A stretch of DNA of 64,000 nt, taken from Rhodococcus rhodnii. GTDB taxonomy: Bacteria > Actinomycetota > Actinomycetes > Mycobacteriales > Pseudonocardiaceae. Under the pieces are notes generated by a model. That model made no database searches and was not told the DNA's origin. It saw only the letters and a list, made by a program, of their open reading frames with translations. The stretch covers positions 310,001-374,000 of the forward strand of contig JOAA01000004.1 of NCBI GenBank assembly GCA_000720375.1, written 5' to 3'. Positions 36,341-45,168 of the stretch are shown one piece after another. Every line of letters starts with the position of its first letter. Position 1 is the first letter of the stretch. The position numbers were made by a program, and so were the translations under genes.

Positions 36341-38113
36341 ATGGCAGAGGCGGAGCAACCACGCTCGGCCTATCAATCCCTATGGCGTCTCGGTCCGTAC
36401 GCGCGGCCGTGGCGACGATACCTGGTGGTCGCGATCATCGCCACGGTCGGTGGGATGGCCGCGGGCCTGACTATTCCACTGATGATCCAGAGCATCCTGG
36501 ACGGCCCGATCGCCAAGGGTGATACGACCGGCTTGCTCTGGCCGGTACTCGGTGTGGCACTGCTCGGCTCCGCGGAGGCCGGGCTTTTCTATTTCCGGCG
36601 CAAGGTGCTGGCGAGACCAACGACACACATCGAGGCGCAGATGCGCCGCGATCTGTACGCGCACCTGCAGCGGCTGCCGGTCGCGTTCCACGACCGCTGG
36701 CAGTCCGGGCAGCTGCTGTCCCGCGCGGTGACCGACTTGTCCACCATCCGCGGGTTCATCGCATTCGTCGCGATCTTCCTGGTGGTCAACAGCCTGACGC
36801 TGATCGGCGGGCTGATCGTGCTGTTCAGCCTGAACTTCTGGCTCGGGCTGACCGTGCTGGTCGCTGCCCTGCCGTTGATCGCGATCTCCACGGTGTTCGA
36901 GCGCAAGTACAAGGTGGTCGCCCGACTGGCGCAGGACCAGGACGGCGACCTGGCGACCACCGTCGAGGAGTCCGCGCTGGGCATCCGCGTGCTCAAGGCG
37001 TTCGGCCGCGGGCCGCACCTGGCCAAGAAATTCCGCGCCCAGGCGAAACTGTTGCGTGGTACGGAACTGCACAAGGTACGGATCTCGTCGTTGCTGTGGG
37101 GCGCGATCGTCCTGCTGCCAGAGGTCGGTATCGCGGGACAGTTGCTGGTCGGCACGACCGGCATCGTCAACGGGACCATGACCGTCGGCACGCTCGTCGC
37201 CGCGGTCACAGTGGCCGCGTACCTGCGGTGGCCGACCGACTCGATCGGCTGGCTGCTCGCGGAGACCAACCAGGCCGCCGCGGCGGCTGACCGGTACTTC
37301 GAAGGTCTGGACGAGCCGGTCACCGTGGCCGACCCGGCCCAGCCCAAGGCGCCTGTCAGCCCGGCCCGTGGCCACCTGCGGTTCGAGAACGTCCACTTCA
37401 GCCACTCGGAGGGCGGCAAGGAGATCCTCAGCGGGGTGGATCTCGACGTTCGGCCTGGCGAGACCGTGGCGCTTGTCGGTGCGACCGGCTCAGGCAAGAC
37501 GACGCTCACCGCGTTGGTACCGCGGCTCGCCGACGTGACCGAAGGCCGGATCACGATCGACGGCGTGAACGTGGCCGAGATGCGGCTGGCGGACCTGCGG
37601 ACGCTGGTGTCGATGGCGTTCGAGGAGCCGGTGCTGTTCTCCGCGAGCGTGCGGGAGAACGTCGCGCTCGGCTCGGTCGAGGCGACCGACGAACAGGTCT
37701 GGCAGGCCTTGCGGGTCGCACAGGCGGACAAGTTCGTCGAGGCGTTGCCCTGGGGCCTGGACACGCGGATCGGTGAGCAGGGCCTGTCGTTGTCCGGCGG
37801 GCAGCGTCAGCGCCTGGCACTGGCGCGGGCGATCGTCGGCAGGCCGGCGGTCCTCGTCCTGGACGACCCACTGTCCGCTTTGGACGTCCACACCGAGGCC
37901 GAAGTGGAGCGCGCGCTGCGTGAGGTGCTGTCCGGGGTGACCGCGCTGGTCGTGGCACACCGGCCGAGCACGGTCCAGCTCGCCGACCGGGTCGCGATGC
38001 TGGCCGACGGACGTGTCGCGGCCGTCGGGAGCCACTCGGAACTGCTGGCCACCAAACCGGCTTACCGGAAACTTCTGTCCACATTGGATGCACCAGAGGA
38101 GGTGAGGGCATGA
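36341..38113 (+). CDS. ABC exporter half-transporter A (degenerate Walker B)
   Basis: A 590-residue six-helix ABC exporter subunit with a fused ATPase. Walker A is GATGSGKTTL, signature LSGGQRQRLA and Walker B LVLDDPLSALD, in which the catalytic Glu is Asp. Together with the next gene, which has the Glu but an LSAGQ signature, this forms a heterodimer with one degenerate ATP site, as known for TM287/288 and BmrCD. A GGGG-rich ribosome site precedes the ATG. The four-base overlap with the partner supports a 1:1 complex. Drug or lipid export is likely; substrate unknown. Confidence 0.92.
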   Translation: MAEAEQPRSAYQSLWRLGPYARPWRRYLVVAIIATVGGMAAGLTIPLMIQSILDGPIAKGDTTGLLWPVLGVALLGSAEAGLFYFRRKVLARPTTHIEAQMRRDLYAHLQRLPVAFHDRWQSGQLLSRAVTDLSTIRGFIAFVAIFLVVNSLTLIGGLIVLFSLNFWLGLTVLVAALPLIAISTVFERKYKVVARLAQDQDGDLATTVEESALGIRVLKAFGRGPHLAKKFRAQAKLLRGTELHKVRISSLLWGAIVLLPEVGIAGQLLVGTTGIVNGTMTVGTLVAAVTVAAYLRWPTDSIGWLLAETNQAAAAADRYFEGLDEPVTVADPAQPKAPVSPARGHLRFENVHFSHSEGGKEILSGVDLDVRPGETVALVGATGSGKTTLTALVPRLADVTEGRITIDGVNVAEMRLADLRTLVSMAFEEPVLFSASVRENVALGSVEATDEQVWQALRVAQADKFVEALPWGLDTRIGEQGLSLSGGQRQRLALARAIVGRPAVLVLDDPLSALDVHTEAEVERALREVLSGVTALVVAHRPSTVQLADRVAMLADGRVAAVGSHSELLATKPAYRKLLSTLDAPEEVRA

Positions 38114-39930
38114 CTCAGGACGACCCGTGGCGTGGTGTTGCCGCGGAAGAGGTCCAGGAACTGGATTCCGCGGTCGGCGCCAAGCTGCAGGCACGGTCTC
38201 GCAAGCTGCTGGGCTCGCTGGTCCGCCCGCACCTCTGGCCGGCCGGTGCCGCGCTGGTACTGGTGGTCTTGCAGAACCTTTCGTCGCTGGTGGGCCCGTT
38301 GCTGATCGCCGCGGCGATCGACAGCGGGATCCCGTCCGCGATTCGCGGTGACACCAGCACGCTTGCTTGGTGCATCGGTGGTTACGCGTTCAGCGCGGTC
38401 GCCAACTCCGGTCTGCTGATGGCGTTCCAGCGGCTGGCCGCCCGGATCAGCCAGGACGTGCTGCTCGACTTGCGCCAGCGGCTGTTCCGGCATGTGCAAC
38501 GGCTTTCGTTGTCGTTCCACGAGTCCTACACGTCCGGCAAGGTGATCTCCCGCCTGACCGCGGACATGGAGTCGATCGGCAAGCTGCTCGAAGACGGTTT
38601 GGACAACCTGCTGAACGCGGTGCTGTCGCTGGCGTTCATCGGCACGCTGCTGCTGATCCTGGACGTGCCGCTGGCGCTGATCGTGATGGCCGGGTTCATC
38701 CCGCTGGTGCTGATGCTGCGCTGGTTCCGGGCCACGTCCGGCCGGGCGTACCGGGCCACCCGCGGCGCGATCGCCAAGGTGATCGTGCAGTTCGTCGAGA
38801 CCATGAACGGAATCCGCGCGGTGCAGGCGTTCCGCCGGGAGCGCCGCAACGAGTCCATTATGGACGTGGAGAACGCCAGCTACCGGGACTCGAACTACGC
38901 CGCGACGAGCGCGGTCGCCACCTTCGCTGCGAGTGTGCGGTTCATCGGCAACGTGTCGCTGGCGGTCGTGCTCGGGATCGGCGCGTGGCGGGTCACCGGC
39001 GGCAGCATGGAACTCGGTGTGCTGACCGCGTTCACGCTGTACCTGCGCCGGTTCTACGACCCGCTCGACGAGTTGGCACAGGTCGCGAACTCGTACGCCT
39101 CGGCGAGCGCGGCGCTGGAGAAGATCTCCGGCGTGCTCGAAGAGGAGCCGACGGTCGTCGAGTCGAAGGACCCGAAACCGTTGCCACCAGGCGGAACCAT
39201 CGAGTTCAAGCAGGTGGAGTTCCGCTACGGCCCGCGAACCCCGGTCGTGCTGCCGCGCTTCGACCTGACCATCCCGGCCGGGCAGACGGTCGCCCTGGTC
39301 GGCGCGACCGGTGCGGGCAAGTCCACGATCGCCAAGCTGGTCGCCCGGTTCTACGACCCGACGGCCGGGTCCGTCCGGCTGTCCGGAGTGGACCTGCGGG
39401 ACACGGCGGACGAGGACCTGCGTACCAAGGTGGTCATGGTGACCCAGGAGAACTTCCTGTTCTCCGGGTCGGTAGCGGACAACATCGCGCTCGGCAAGCC
39501 CTCGGCGACCCGTGGCGAGATCGAGTCGGCGGCCGCGGCGGTCGGCGCGCACGAGTTCATCGCGGCGCTGCCGGACGGCTACGACACCGACGTGCGCAAG
39601 CGCGGCGGCAGGCTTTCCGCAGGTCAGCGCCAGCTGGTCGCGTTCGCGCGGGCGTTTCTGGCCGACCCGTCGGTGCTGGTCCTCGACGAGGCGACGTCCA
39701 GCCTGGACGTGCCCGGCGAGCGGGCGGTGCAGGCGGCACTGGAAACGGTGCTGACCGACCGGACAGCGGTGATCATCGCGCACCGGCTGTCGACCGTGCT
39801 GATCGCCGACCGGGTGCTCGTGGTCGACGGCGGCCGGATCGTCGAGGACGGTTCACCTGCCGACCTCGTCGCCGAAGGTCGTGGCGAGTTCGCGGCCCTG
39901 CACCAGGCCTGGCTGGAGAGCCTGGCCTAG
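38110..39930 (+). CDS. ABC exporter half-transporter B (consensus catalytic site)
   Basis: A 606-residue partner subunit. A hydrophilic N-terminus of about 30 residues precedes six helices. Walker A is GATGAGKSTI, signature RLSAGQRQLVAFARA (LSAGQ instead of LSGGQ) and Walker B VLVLDEATSSLD with the catalytic Glu, then an H-loop in IIAHRLST. In the heterodimer, this Glu would pair with the intact LSGGQ of subunit A to form the active site. Its stop is one base from the convergent DUF2537-like gene. Confidence 0.92.
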   Translation: MTQDDPWRGVAAEEVQELDSAVGAKLQARSRKLLGSLVRPHLWPAGAALVLVVLQNLSSLVGPLLIAAAIDSGIPSAIRGDTSTLAWCIGGYAFSAVANSGLLMAFQRLAARISQDVLLDLRQRLFRHVQRLSLSFHESYTSGKVISRLTADMESIGKLLEDGLDNLLNAVLSLAFIGTLLLILDVPLALIVMAGFIPLVLMLRWFRATSGRAYRATRGAIAKVIVQFVETMNGIRAVQAFRRERRNESIMDVENASYRDSNYAATSAVATFAASVRFIGNVSLAVVLGIGAWRVTGGSMELGVLTAFTLYLRRFYDPLDELAQVANSYASASAALEKISGVLEEEPTVVESKDPKPLPPGGTIEFKQVEFRYGPRTPVVLPRFDLTIPAGQTVALVGATGAGKSTIAKLVARFYDPTAGSVRLSGVDLRDTADEDLRTKVVMVTQENFLFSGSVADNIALGKPSATRGEIESAAAAVGAHEFIAALPDGYDTDVRKRGGRLSAGQRQLVAFARAFLADPSVLVLDEATSSLDVPGERAVQAALETVLTDRTAVIIAHRLSTVLIADRVLVVDGGRIVEDGSPADLVAEGRGEFAALHQAWLESLA

Positions 39931-39931
39931 A

Positions 39932-40513
39932 TCAGATCAGTACGAAGACCAGCGCGATCCAGCCGATCACCAGGCCGGACGCGACACCGAGAGCGACCCA
40001 GCGCCAGATCAGGACACGGCGGGCCAGCCAGACCGACGGGGCCAGGCCCGCCGTGACCACGGCGTTCGCGCCGATCGCGAGAAAGGCGCTGGTCTCGCTC
40101 AACGTGATCGCCAAGGTCAGCACGGCCGCCAGCGTCACGATCGCCATCAGCCCGGCCACCGTCAGGCCGGTCAGCCACGGCGTCGGCTCGGGCTCCGGGC
40201 GAGGCGGCACCGCAGGTGGCGGTACGGCCTCGACGAACAGGACTTCGCCGGTCAGCGGGTCGTGGTAGCGCACGGTGGTCTCCAGGACGGCCGAAAGTCT
40301 GTCCGCGAGCTGCATGCCACGCCGGGACACCAGGACGGCGGCCGATGCGTCCTCCGGCGCGTCGGCGCGCTGCATCGCGGCCACGACCTGGGCCCATTCG
40401 TGCAGGGCCATGGTCAGCTCGGCCGGCACGTCGAGCACCTGGGGGTCGATGACCTCCTCGTCCGGCCCCACGAGCTCGGCTCGCTCACCGTTCGTGCGCA
40501 GTTCCACGGCCAC
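39932..40513 (-). CDS. DUF2537-like membrane protein
   Basis: A 193-residue protein: a soluble N-terminal half (ELRTNGERAELVGPDEEVID, then WAQVVAAMQRADAP), a proline-rich linker, and three or four C-terminal helices. I recognise it as an actinobacterial hypothetical of the DUF2537 type, based on the opening ELR-NG-RAELVG and the helical end. The GTG start lies two bases past the stop of the SpoU methyltransferase gene, so both are probably one transcript. No function is known. Confidence 0.72.
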   Translation of the reverse strand: MAVELRTNGERAELVGPDEEVIDPQVLDVPAELTMALHEWAQVVAAMQRADAPEDASAAVLVSRRGMQLADRLSAVLETTVRYHDPLTGEVLFVEAVPPPAVPPRPEPEPTPWLTGLTVAGLMAIVTLAAVLTLAITLSETSAFLAIGANAVVTAGLAPSVWLARRVLIWRWVALGVASGLVIGWIALVFVLI

Positions 40514-40515
40514 AG

Positions 40516-41310
40516 CTAACCAGTACCGATGGCGTAAAACGCGACGGCACCAGCCGTGGCGACGTTCAACGAGTCAACACCACCCGTCATGGGGATACGC
40601 ACAGCGTGATCCGCCGCGTCGATCGCCTCGTCGGTCAGGCCCGGTCCTTCCGAGCCGAGCAGTACGGCGACCGGCCCACTGGCCGCGACTTCGCCCAGCG
40701 GCACCGAATCCGCCCTCGGGGTCAACGCGAGCACCTGGAAACCCTTGCTCTGCAAGTGCTTCAACGCGCCGGGCCATTCGGTCACGGTGGTGAACGGCAC
40801 CGCGAGCACGTGCCCCATGGAAACGCGGACGCTACGGCGGTACAACGGGTCACTACAGCCGGGACCGAGCACCACGCCACCGAACCCGAGCGCTGCCACA
40901 TTGCGGAACAACGCGCCGAGGTTCTCGTGGTCGCCCACGCCTTCAAGGACAGCGAGGCGTTTCTTCGTCGCCAGGTCGTCCAGGCTCCACGGTTTGACCT
41001 TGTCCGCGACCGCCAGCACACCGCGATTCAGGTGAAATCCGACCACCTCGGCCATCACGTCGGCTGATGTGACGTATGCCGGGACCGAACTGTCCACTTC
41101 GGCGTCAAGCTCCGCGATCCGCCGCTGCACACCGAGCAGCGAGCGCACCGGGTACGGCGAGGCCAGAAGCCGCCGTACCACCACCACACCTTCGGCGATG
41201 ACCAGGCCTTTTCCGCCTGGCCGATCGGGTCTGCGGTCGGCCGTGGTCAGGTCACGGAAGTCGTCCAGCCTCGGGTCTGCTGGGTCTGTTATCCGGATCA
41301 CTGCGGCCAC
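40516..41310 (-). CDS. SpoU/TrmH family RNA 2'-O-methyltransferase
   Basis: A 264-residue SPOUT methyltransferase. The three family motifs are present: NLGALFRN (motif 1), LLGSEGPGL (motif 2) and IPMTGGVDSLNVATAGAVAFY (motif 3), which together form the knotted SAM site. The N-terminal substrate-binding domain covers about residues 1-110. It likely methylates rRNA or tRNA ribose; the target cannot be specified. The start is a GTG at 41310 with a weak ribosome site. It is followed at once by the DUF2537-like gene. Confidence 0.92.
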   Translation of the reverse strand: MAAVIRITDPADPRLDDFRDLTTADRRPDRPGGKGLVIAEGVVVVRRLLASPYPVRSLLGVQRRIAELDAEVDSSVPAYVTSADVMAEVVGFHLNRGVLAVADKVKPWSLDDLATKKRLAVLEGVGDHENLGALFRNVAALGFGGVVLGPGCSDPLYRRSVRVSMGHVLAVPFTTVTEWPGALKHLQSKGFQVLALTPRADSVPLGEVAASGPVAVLLGSEGPGLTDEAIDAADHAVRIPMTGGVDSLNVATAGAVAFYAIGTG

Positions 41311-41500
41311 AAGGGTGATCTTCCCATGGTTGGCGCTCCCGTTTGACGGGAAACCCTGCTGTGTCCGACGGCCTTTCTACAGCGGAGCGTTATACCCGGG
41401 TGACTTACAGCACCGATTTGGCCGCTAGCGATTCCGCTAGTTGCTGTGTCAACGTTGATTTTCCCGCTAGTGGCGCCGAGCCGAGCGAAGGGGAGGCGGC

Positions 41501-42997
41501 ATGGGAAGGGACGTGACTGCCGGGGCCTACTCCCGGGAGGATCGCCAACAATATCGCCGCAAAGTCCAGCGGTGCCTTGACGCGTTGGCCGCGATGCTCA
41601 ACAGCGAATCGTTTGCATTCCACCGCAGGCACATGGGTTTGGAGATCGAGCTCAACCTGGTCGACGACAAACTCAACCCGGCCATGACCAATGCCGTTGT
41701 GCTGGAGAAGATCGCGGACCCGGACTTCGTGATGGAACTGGGCCAGCACAATCTTGAGCTGAACGTGCGGCCGCGGCCGTTGGACGGCAACGGGGCGATC
41801 GAACTGGAGGAGGACATCCGGACCTCCTTGACCCGAGCCAACTCCAAGGCGCACGACGCGGGCTCGGATCTGGTGATGATCGGCATTCTGCCCACATTGC
41901 GGGAAGAGCATTTCGACGCGCGCTGGCTTTCCCCGAACGACCGGTACGCCGTGCTGAACGAGCGTATCTTCGCCGCGCGCGGCGAGGAAATGCTGCTGAA
42001 CATGGAAGGCGAGCCGATGCCGGGGCAAGGCCCGGACCGGCTGCGCAGTTATGCCGAGACAATCCTGCCGGAAGCCGCGTGCACGTCCGCGCAACTGCAT
42101 CTGCAAGTTGCACCCGAGGATTTCGCCGCGCACTGGAACGCGGCGCAATGCCTGGCCGGGCCGCAGGTCGCGCTCGCCGCGAACTCGCCTTTCCTGCTGG
42201 GCAAGGCACTCTGGCACGAGACCAGGATCCCGTTGTTCCAGCAGGCCACCGACACCCGGCCGGAGGAGCTGAAGAACCAAGGCGTCCGGCCGAGGGTGTG
42301 GTTCGGCGAGCGGTGGATCACGTCCATCTTCGACCTGTTCGAGGAGAACGTCCGGTACTTCCCCGGCCTGCTGCCCGAGGTGCACGCCGAGGATCCGATG
42401 ACCGAGCTGTCCGAAGGCCGTGCGCCCACATTGCGGGAACTGCGGGTGCACAACGGAACCGTGTGGCGATGGAACCGCCCGGTGTACGACGTGGTCGACG
42501 GCGTGCCGCACCTGCGCGTGGAAAACCGCGTGCTGCCAGCAGGTCCGACCGTGGTGGACCTCGTCGCCAACGCGGCGTTCTTCTACGGCGTGCAACGCGC
42601 ACTGGTGAACGAGGATCGTCCACTCTGGACGCAGATGTCGTTCCAGGCGGCCGAGGAGAACCTGTACTCGGCGGCCCGGCACGGCCTTGGCGCCCAGCTG
42701 TACTGGCCGGGCATCGGCTGGATCCCGCCGGACGAGCTCGTCCTGCGGCGCCTGCTTCCCATGGCGCACGAGGGTTTGCGCGACTGTGGCGTGTCGGACG
42801 CGGCGCGGGAGCGTTACCTGAGCATCATCGAGCAGCGGTGTGTCGCCCGGCGCAATGGTGCCTCGTGGCAACGGGAGACCGTGGCCAGGCTGGAGCAGCG
42901 GGGCATGAACCGGGACGCGGCGCTGCTCGGCATGCTGCGGGCGTACCTCGAGTTGATGCACACCGGTGAACCGGTCCACACGTGGCCAGTGGGCTAA
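41501..42997 (+). CDS. Glutamate-cysteine ligase family protein (GCS2-like)
   Basis: A 498-residue ATP-grasp-unrelated carboxylate-amine ligase of the GCS2 family. The N-terminal HMGLEIELNLVDD supplies the metal-binding Glu pair, and ELGQHNLELNVRPRPLDG plus the later LHLQVAPEDFAAHWNAA are typical family blocks. Actinobacteria normally make mycothiol rather than glutathione, so the product may be a gamma-glutamyl compound for another pathway. A GGGGAGG site precedes the ATG. It is followed by TetR, heme oxygenase and SOD genes, hinting at redox or iron stress, but this is inference. Confidence 0.85.
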   Translation: MGRDVTAGAYSREDRQQYRRKVQRCLDALAAMLNSESFAFHRRHMGLEIELNLVDDKLNPAMTNAVVLEKIADPDFVMELGQHNLELNVRPRPLDGNGAIELEEDIRTSLTRANSKAHDAGSDLVMIGILPTLREEHFDARWLSPNDRYAVLNERIFAARGEEMLLNMEGEPMPGQGPDRLRSYAETILPEAACTSAQLHLQVAPEDFAAHWNAAQCLAGPQVALAANSPFLLGKALWHETRIPLFQQATDTRPEELKNQGVRPRVWFGERWITSIFDLFEENVRYFPGLLPEVHAEDPMTELSEGRAPTLRELRVHNGTVWRWNRPVYDVVDGVPHLRVENRVLPAGPTVVDLVANAAFFYGVQRALVNEDRPLWTQMSFQAAEENLYSAARHGLGAQLYWPGIGWIPPDELVLRRLLPMAHEGLRDCGVSDAARERYLSIIEQRCVARRNGASWQRETVARLEQRGMNRDAALLGMLRAYLELMHTGEPVHTWPVG

Positions 42998-43006
42998 TGT
43001 CGAGGA

Positions 43007-43603
43007 ATGCCGAAAATCCTCGGCGAGTCGCTGGCCGAGCACCGCTCGCAGGTGCGCGCGAAGGTGTTCGACGCGATGCGCACGCTGCTCTACACCCGTG
43101 GCTTCGACGCGATCACGCTGTCCGGGGTGGCCTCGGCGGCCGGGGTCGGCCGGACCGCGATCTACAACCATTTCCCTGACCGGGAATCCCTGCTGGTCGC
43201 GTTCGTCGAACATGAGACCTCGCAGTACGTCATCCGGCTGCGCGAAGCACTGGCCGCGGTGTCCGATCCGGTCGAGGCGTTGGCCGTGTTCGTCCGCATG
43301 CAGCTGCGCGTGCTCGCCGGACGGCACACGCCGCCGGGCGCGAAGCTGAACGCCTTGCTGTCGCCGGAGGCGTACCAGCGGATGGCCGAGCACGTCGATC
43401 CGATCACCACCGAGCTGCGCTCGATCCTCCAGGCCGGGATCGCCGCGGGGCAGATGGTCGCCGAGGACGTGGACGTCCTGGTCACGATGATCACGGCCAG
43501 CCTGGCGTCCCGCGAGGTCGTGGATGCCGGCTCGCAGCTCGACGACACGATCGAGACCGCTGTGCGCTTCATTCTGAGGGCTGTCGGAGTTAGGGTGGCC
43601 TAA
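43007..43603 (+). CDS. TetR family transcriptional regulator
   Basis: A 198-residue regulator with a TetR helix-turn-helix (VFDAMRTLLYTRGFDAITLSG, then GVGRTAIYNHFPDRESLLVAF) and a helical ligand domain. Its stop codon lies inside an iron box, and a perfect 18-bp TetR-style palindrome (43627-43644) follows 23 bases later, in front of the heme oxygenase gene. It is therefore the likely second regulator of heme oxygenase. It starts nine bases after the ligase gene stop and is probably co-transcribed with it. Confidence 0.9.
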   Translation: MPKILGESLAEHRSQVRAKVFDAMRTLLYTRGFDAITLSGVASAAGVGRTAIYNHFPDRESLLVAFVEHETSQYVIRLREALAAVSDPVEALAVFVRMQLRVLAGRHTPPGAKLNALLSPEAYQRMAEHVDPITTELRSILQAGIAAGQMVAEDVDVLVTMITASLASREVVDAGSQLDDTIETAVRFILRAVGVRVA

Positions 43604-43604
43604 C
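43589..43604. promoter_or_regulatory. IdeR/DtxR-type iron box before heme oxygenase
   Basis: GTTAGGGTGGCCTAAC is a perfect 6-bp inverted repeat with a 4-nt spacer and matches the TTAGG-TNNG-CCTAA core of IdeR/DtxR boxes. It overlaps the TetR stop codon, 57 bases before the heme oxygenase ATG, which is a sensible place for iron repression of heme iron release. Confidence 0.7.
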
Positions 43605-43626
43605 TGCGGCAAATCACCTATCCTTT

Positions 43627-43644
43627 TCTGACAGTGGTGTCAGA
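43627..43644. promoter_or_regulatory. TetR-type palindrome before heme oxygenase
   Basis: TCTGACA-GTGG-TGTCAGA is a perfect 7-bp inverted repeat with a 4-nt centre, starting 24 bases after the TetR gene and 17 bases before the heme oxygenase ATG. The AAAGGAGA ribosome site follows directly. Confidence 0.65.
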
Positions 43645-43660
43645 TAAAGGAGACGTGCGC

Positions 43661-44305
43661 ATGAGCCCGACGTTCTCGGAAACGCTGCGAGCTGCGACGA
43701 TGCCCGCACACGAGCAGGCGAACCACTCCCCCTACATCTCGGCACTGCTGGGCGGAGAGTTGTCAGTCGACGCGTTCGGGCAGCTGGCCAGCCAGCTGTA
43801 CTTCGTGTACTCCGCACTGGAGGACACCGCCGAGGCCATGCGGGACGACCCGATCGCGGGAAAGTTCGTGTTCTCGGAGCTCAACCGCCGCGACGCGTTG
43901 CGCGAGGACATGGCGTACTACTTCGGGCCTTCATGGGAGTCGGTGGTCGAGCCACTCCCGGCGACGTCCGAGTACTGCGCACGGATCCGCTCTGTCTCGT
44001 GGTCAGGCGAGTTCGTGGCGCACCACTACACGCGCTACCTCGGCGACATCGCGGGCGGCCAGGTCATCCGGCACAGGCTCCGCAAGTTGCACGGGGTCGA
44101 AGGCCCCGGATCGATGTTCTACGTCTTCGACCAGATCCCGAGTGCGCCCAAATTCCGGGACAACTACCGCGCGCTGCTCAACTCCGCGCCATGGGACGCC
44201 GAGGAGCGCAAGCGCGTCATCCTGGAGAGCCTGCGGGCGTACGAGCTGAACGTCGGCGTCTTCGCCGCGTTGGCCGAGGACATGCCCAGGTATTCCATGT
44301 CCTGA
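43661..44305 (+). CDS. Biliverdin-producing heme oxygenase (HmuO-like)
   Basis: A 214-residue heme oxygenase that opens heme to biliverdin, CO and ferrous iron. The proximal haem ligand is His17 in PAHEQANHSPY, and the distal-helix glycine motif is GDIAGGQVIRHRL. The start ATG at 43661 follows AAAGGAGA; a longer frame from 43634 runs through the operator. An iron box and a TetR-type palindrome lie upstream, so it is probably induced by iron lack and by a small-molecule signal (possibly heme). Length and motifs match corynebacterial HmuO. Confidence 0.95.
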   Translation: MSPTFSETLRAATMPAHEQANHSPYISALLGGELSVDAFGQLASQLYFVYSALEDTAEAMRDDPIAGKFVFSELNRRDALREDMAYYFGPSWESVVEPLPATSEYCARIRSVSWSGEFVAHHYTRYLGDIAGGQVIRHRLRKLHGVEGPGSMFYVFDQIPSAPKFRDNYRALLNSAPWDAEERKRVILESLRAYELNVGVFAALAEDMPRYSMS

Positions 44306-44338
44306 GGTGATCATGATCGCTTCGAGCCGACCCTCTTA

Positions 44339-44373
44339 TTGCGAGTAGGTTGCAAGTAGCAGATACTTGCAAC
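44339..44373. promoter_or_regulatory. sodA promoter with TTGCAA palindrome (Nur-like)
   Basis: TTGCGA-N5-TTGCAA (44339-44355) fits the Nur box pattern TTGCAA-N5-TTGCAA of nickel regulators. GTTGCAAGTA (44349-44358) is also a perfect inverted repeat of TACTTGCAAC (44364-44373) across five bases. TTGCGA (44339-44344) and GATACT (44362-44367) make a -35/-10 pair 17 bases apart, so any binding protein here would block transcription. Confidence 0.55.
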
Positions 44374-44394
44374 GCCTACCCGTAAGGAGGGCCG

Positions 44395-45024
44395 ATGGCC
44401 CCGTACGTCCTGCCGGACCTGGACTACGACTACGGCGACCTCGAGCCGGCGATCATCGGTGAGATCAACGAGCTGCACCACGGCAAGCACCACGCCGCGT
44501 ACGTCAAGGGCGCCAACGACACGATCGAGAAGATCGACGAGGCCCGCGACAAGGGCGAGTTCGGCTCGATCGTCGGCCTGGAGACCACGCTGGCGTTCAA
44601 CCTCGCCGGGCACTCACTGCACCAGGTGTGGTGGAAGAACCTCAGCCCGAACGGCGGCGACAAGCCGACCGGCGAGCTGGCCGCGGCGATCGACGAGTTC
44701 TTCGGCTCGTTCGACAAGCTGCGCGCCCAGCTGAACGCGGCCGCGACGACGATCCAGGGCTCAGGCTGGGGAATTCTGTCCTGGGACCCGGTCGGCCAGC
44801 GGCTGCTGACCCAGCAGCTGAAGGACCATCACGCGAACCTCTCGATCGCCACCACGCCACTGCTGGCGTTCGACGTATGGGAGCACGCGTACTACCTGCA
44901 GTACCGCAACGTGAAGGCGGACTACATCAACGCGCTGTGGAACGTCGTCAACTGGGAGGACGTCAACCAGCGCTTCGTCGACGCCCGCAACGGGTTGAAC
45001 GGCCTGCGGGTGCCGCAGGCCTGA
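44395..45024 (+). CDS. sodA: Superoxide dismutase [Mn/Fe]
   Basis: A 209-residue cytoplasmic SOD. Metal ligands are His28, His76, Asp160 and His164 ([30 protein letters not shown]). Metal preference between Mn and Fe cannot be set from sequence. AAGGAGG lies just before the ATG. The promoter holds a TTGCAA palindrome resembling the nickel-responsive Nur box; in Streptomyces, Nur represses the Fe-SOD gene when nickel allows Ni-SOD. A stem-loop terminator follows at 45076, and beyond it an orphan iron box. Confidence 0.96.
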   Translation: MAPYVLPDLDYDYGDLEPAIIGEINELHHGKHHAAYVKGANDTIEKIDEARDKGEFGSIVGLETTLAFNLAGHSLHQVWWKNLSPNGGDKPTGELAAAIDEFFGSFDKLRAQLNAAATTIQGSGWGILSWDPVGQRLLTQQLKDHHANLSIATTPLLAFDVWEHAYYLQYRNVKADYINALWNVVNWEDVNQRFVDARNGLNGLRVPQA

Positions 45025-45075
45025 CCATTGATGCCTGGCAGCGGATGCTCCGACAAGCGAGGCTGCCACCGGAAG

Positions 45076-45104
45076 GAGCCCTCGGCCCGCGTGGCCGGGG
45101 GCTT
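45076..45104 (+). terminator. sodA terminator stem-loop
   Basis: About twelve base pairs between 45076-45087 and 45093-45104 (GAGCCCTCGGCC against GGCCGGGGGCTT, with G-U pairs) across loop CGCGT, starting 52 bases after the sodA stop. Confidence 0.7.
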
Positions 45105-45149
45105 CTCCACTTTCGGGTCACCGCGGACAAGTCGATGTTGCGGAGTTAG

Positions 45150-45168
45150 TGAGGGTAGGCTAACCTCA
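45150..45168 (+). promoter_or_regulatory. Orphan IdeR/DtxR-type iron box
   Basis: TGAGG-GTAGGCTAAC-CTCA is an almost perfect palindrome containing the TAGGCTAACCT core of IdeR boxes. No protein-coding gene follows: the next feature is a perfect terminator at 45215-45244. TAGGCT could serve as a -10 element. See the small RNA entry. Confidence 0.7.

Noticed and set aside
38062..39783. 573-residue open frame antisense to ABC subunit B
   Set aside because: It only shadows the exporter gene; no motif or ribosome site was found.
41405..43612. 735-residue open frame antisense to the ligase and TetR genes
   Set aside because: Low-complexity Arg/His/Val-rich translation, and both sense genes are convincing families.
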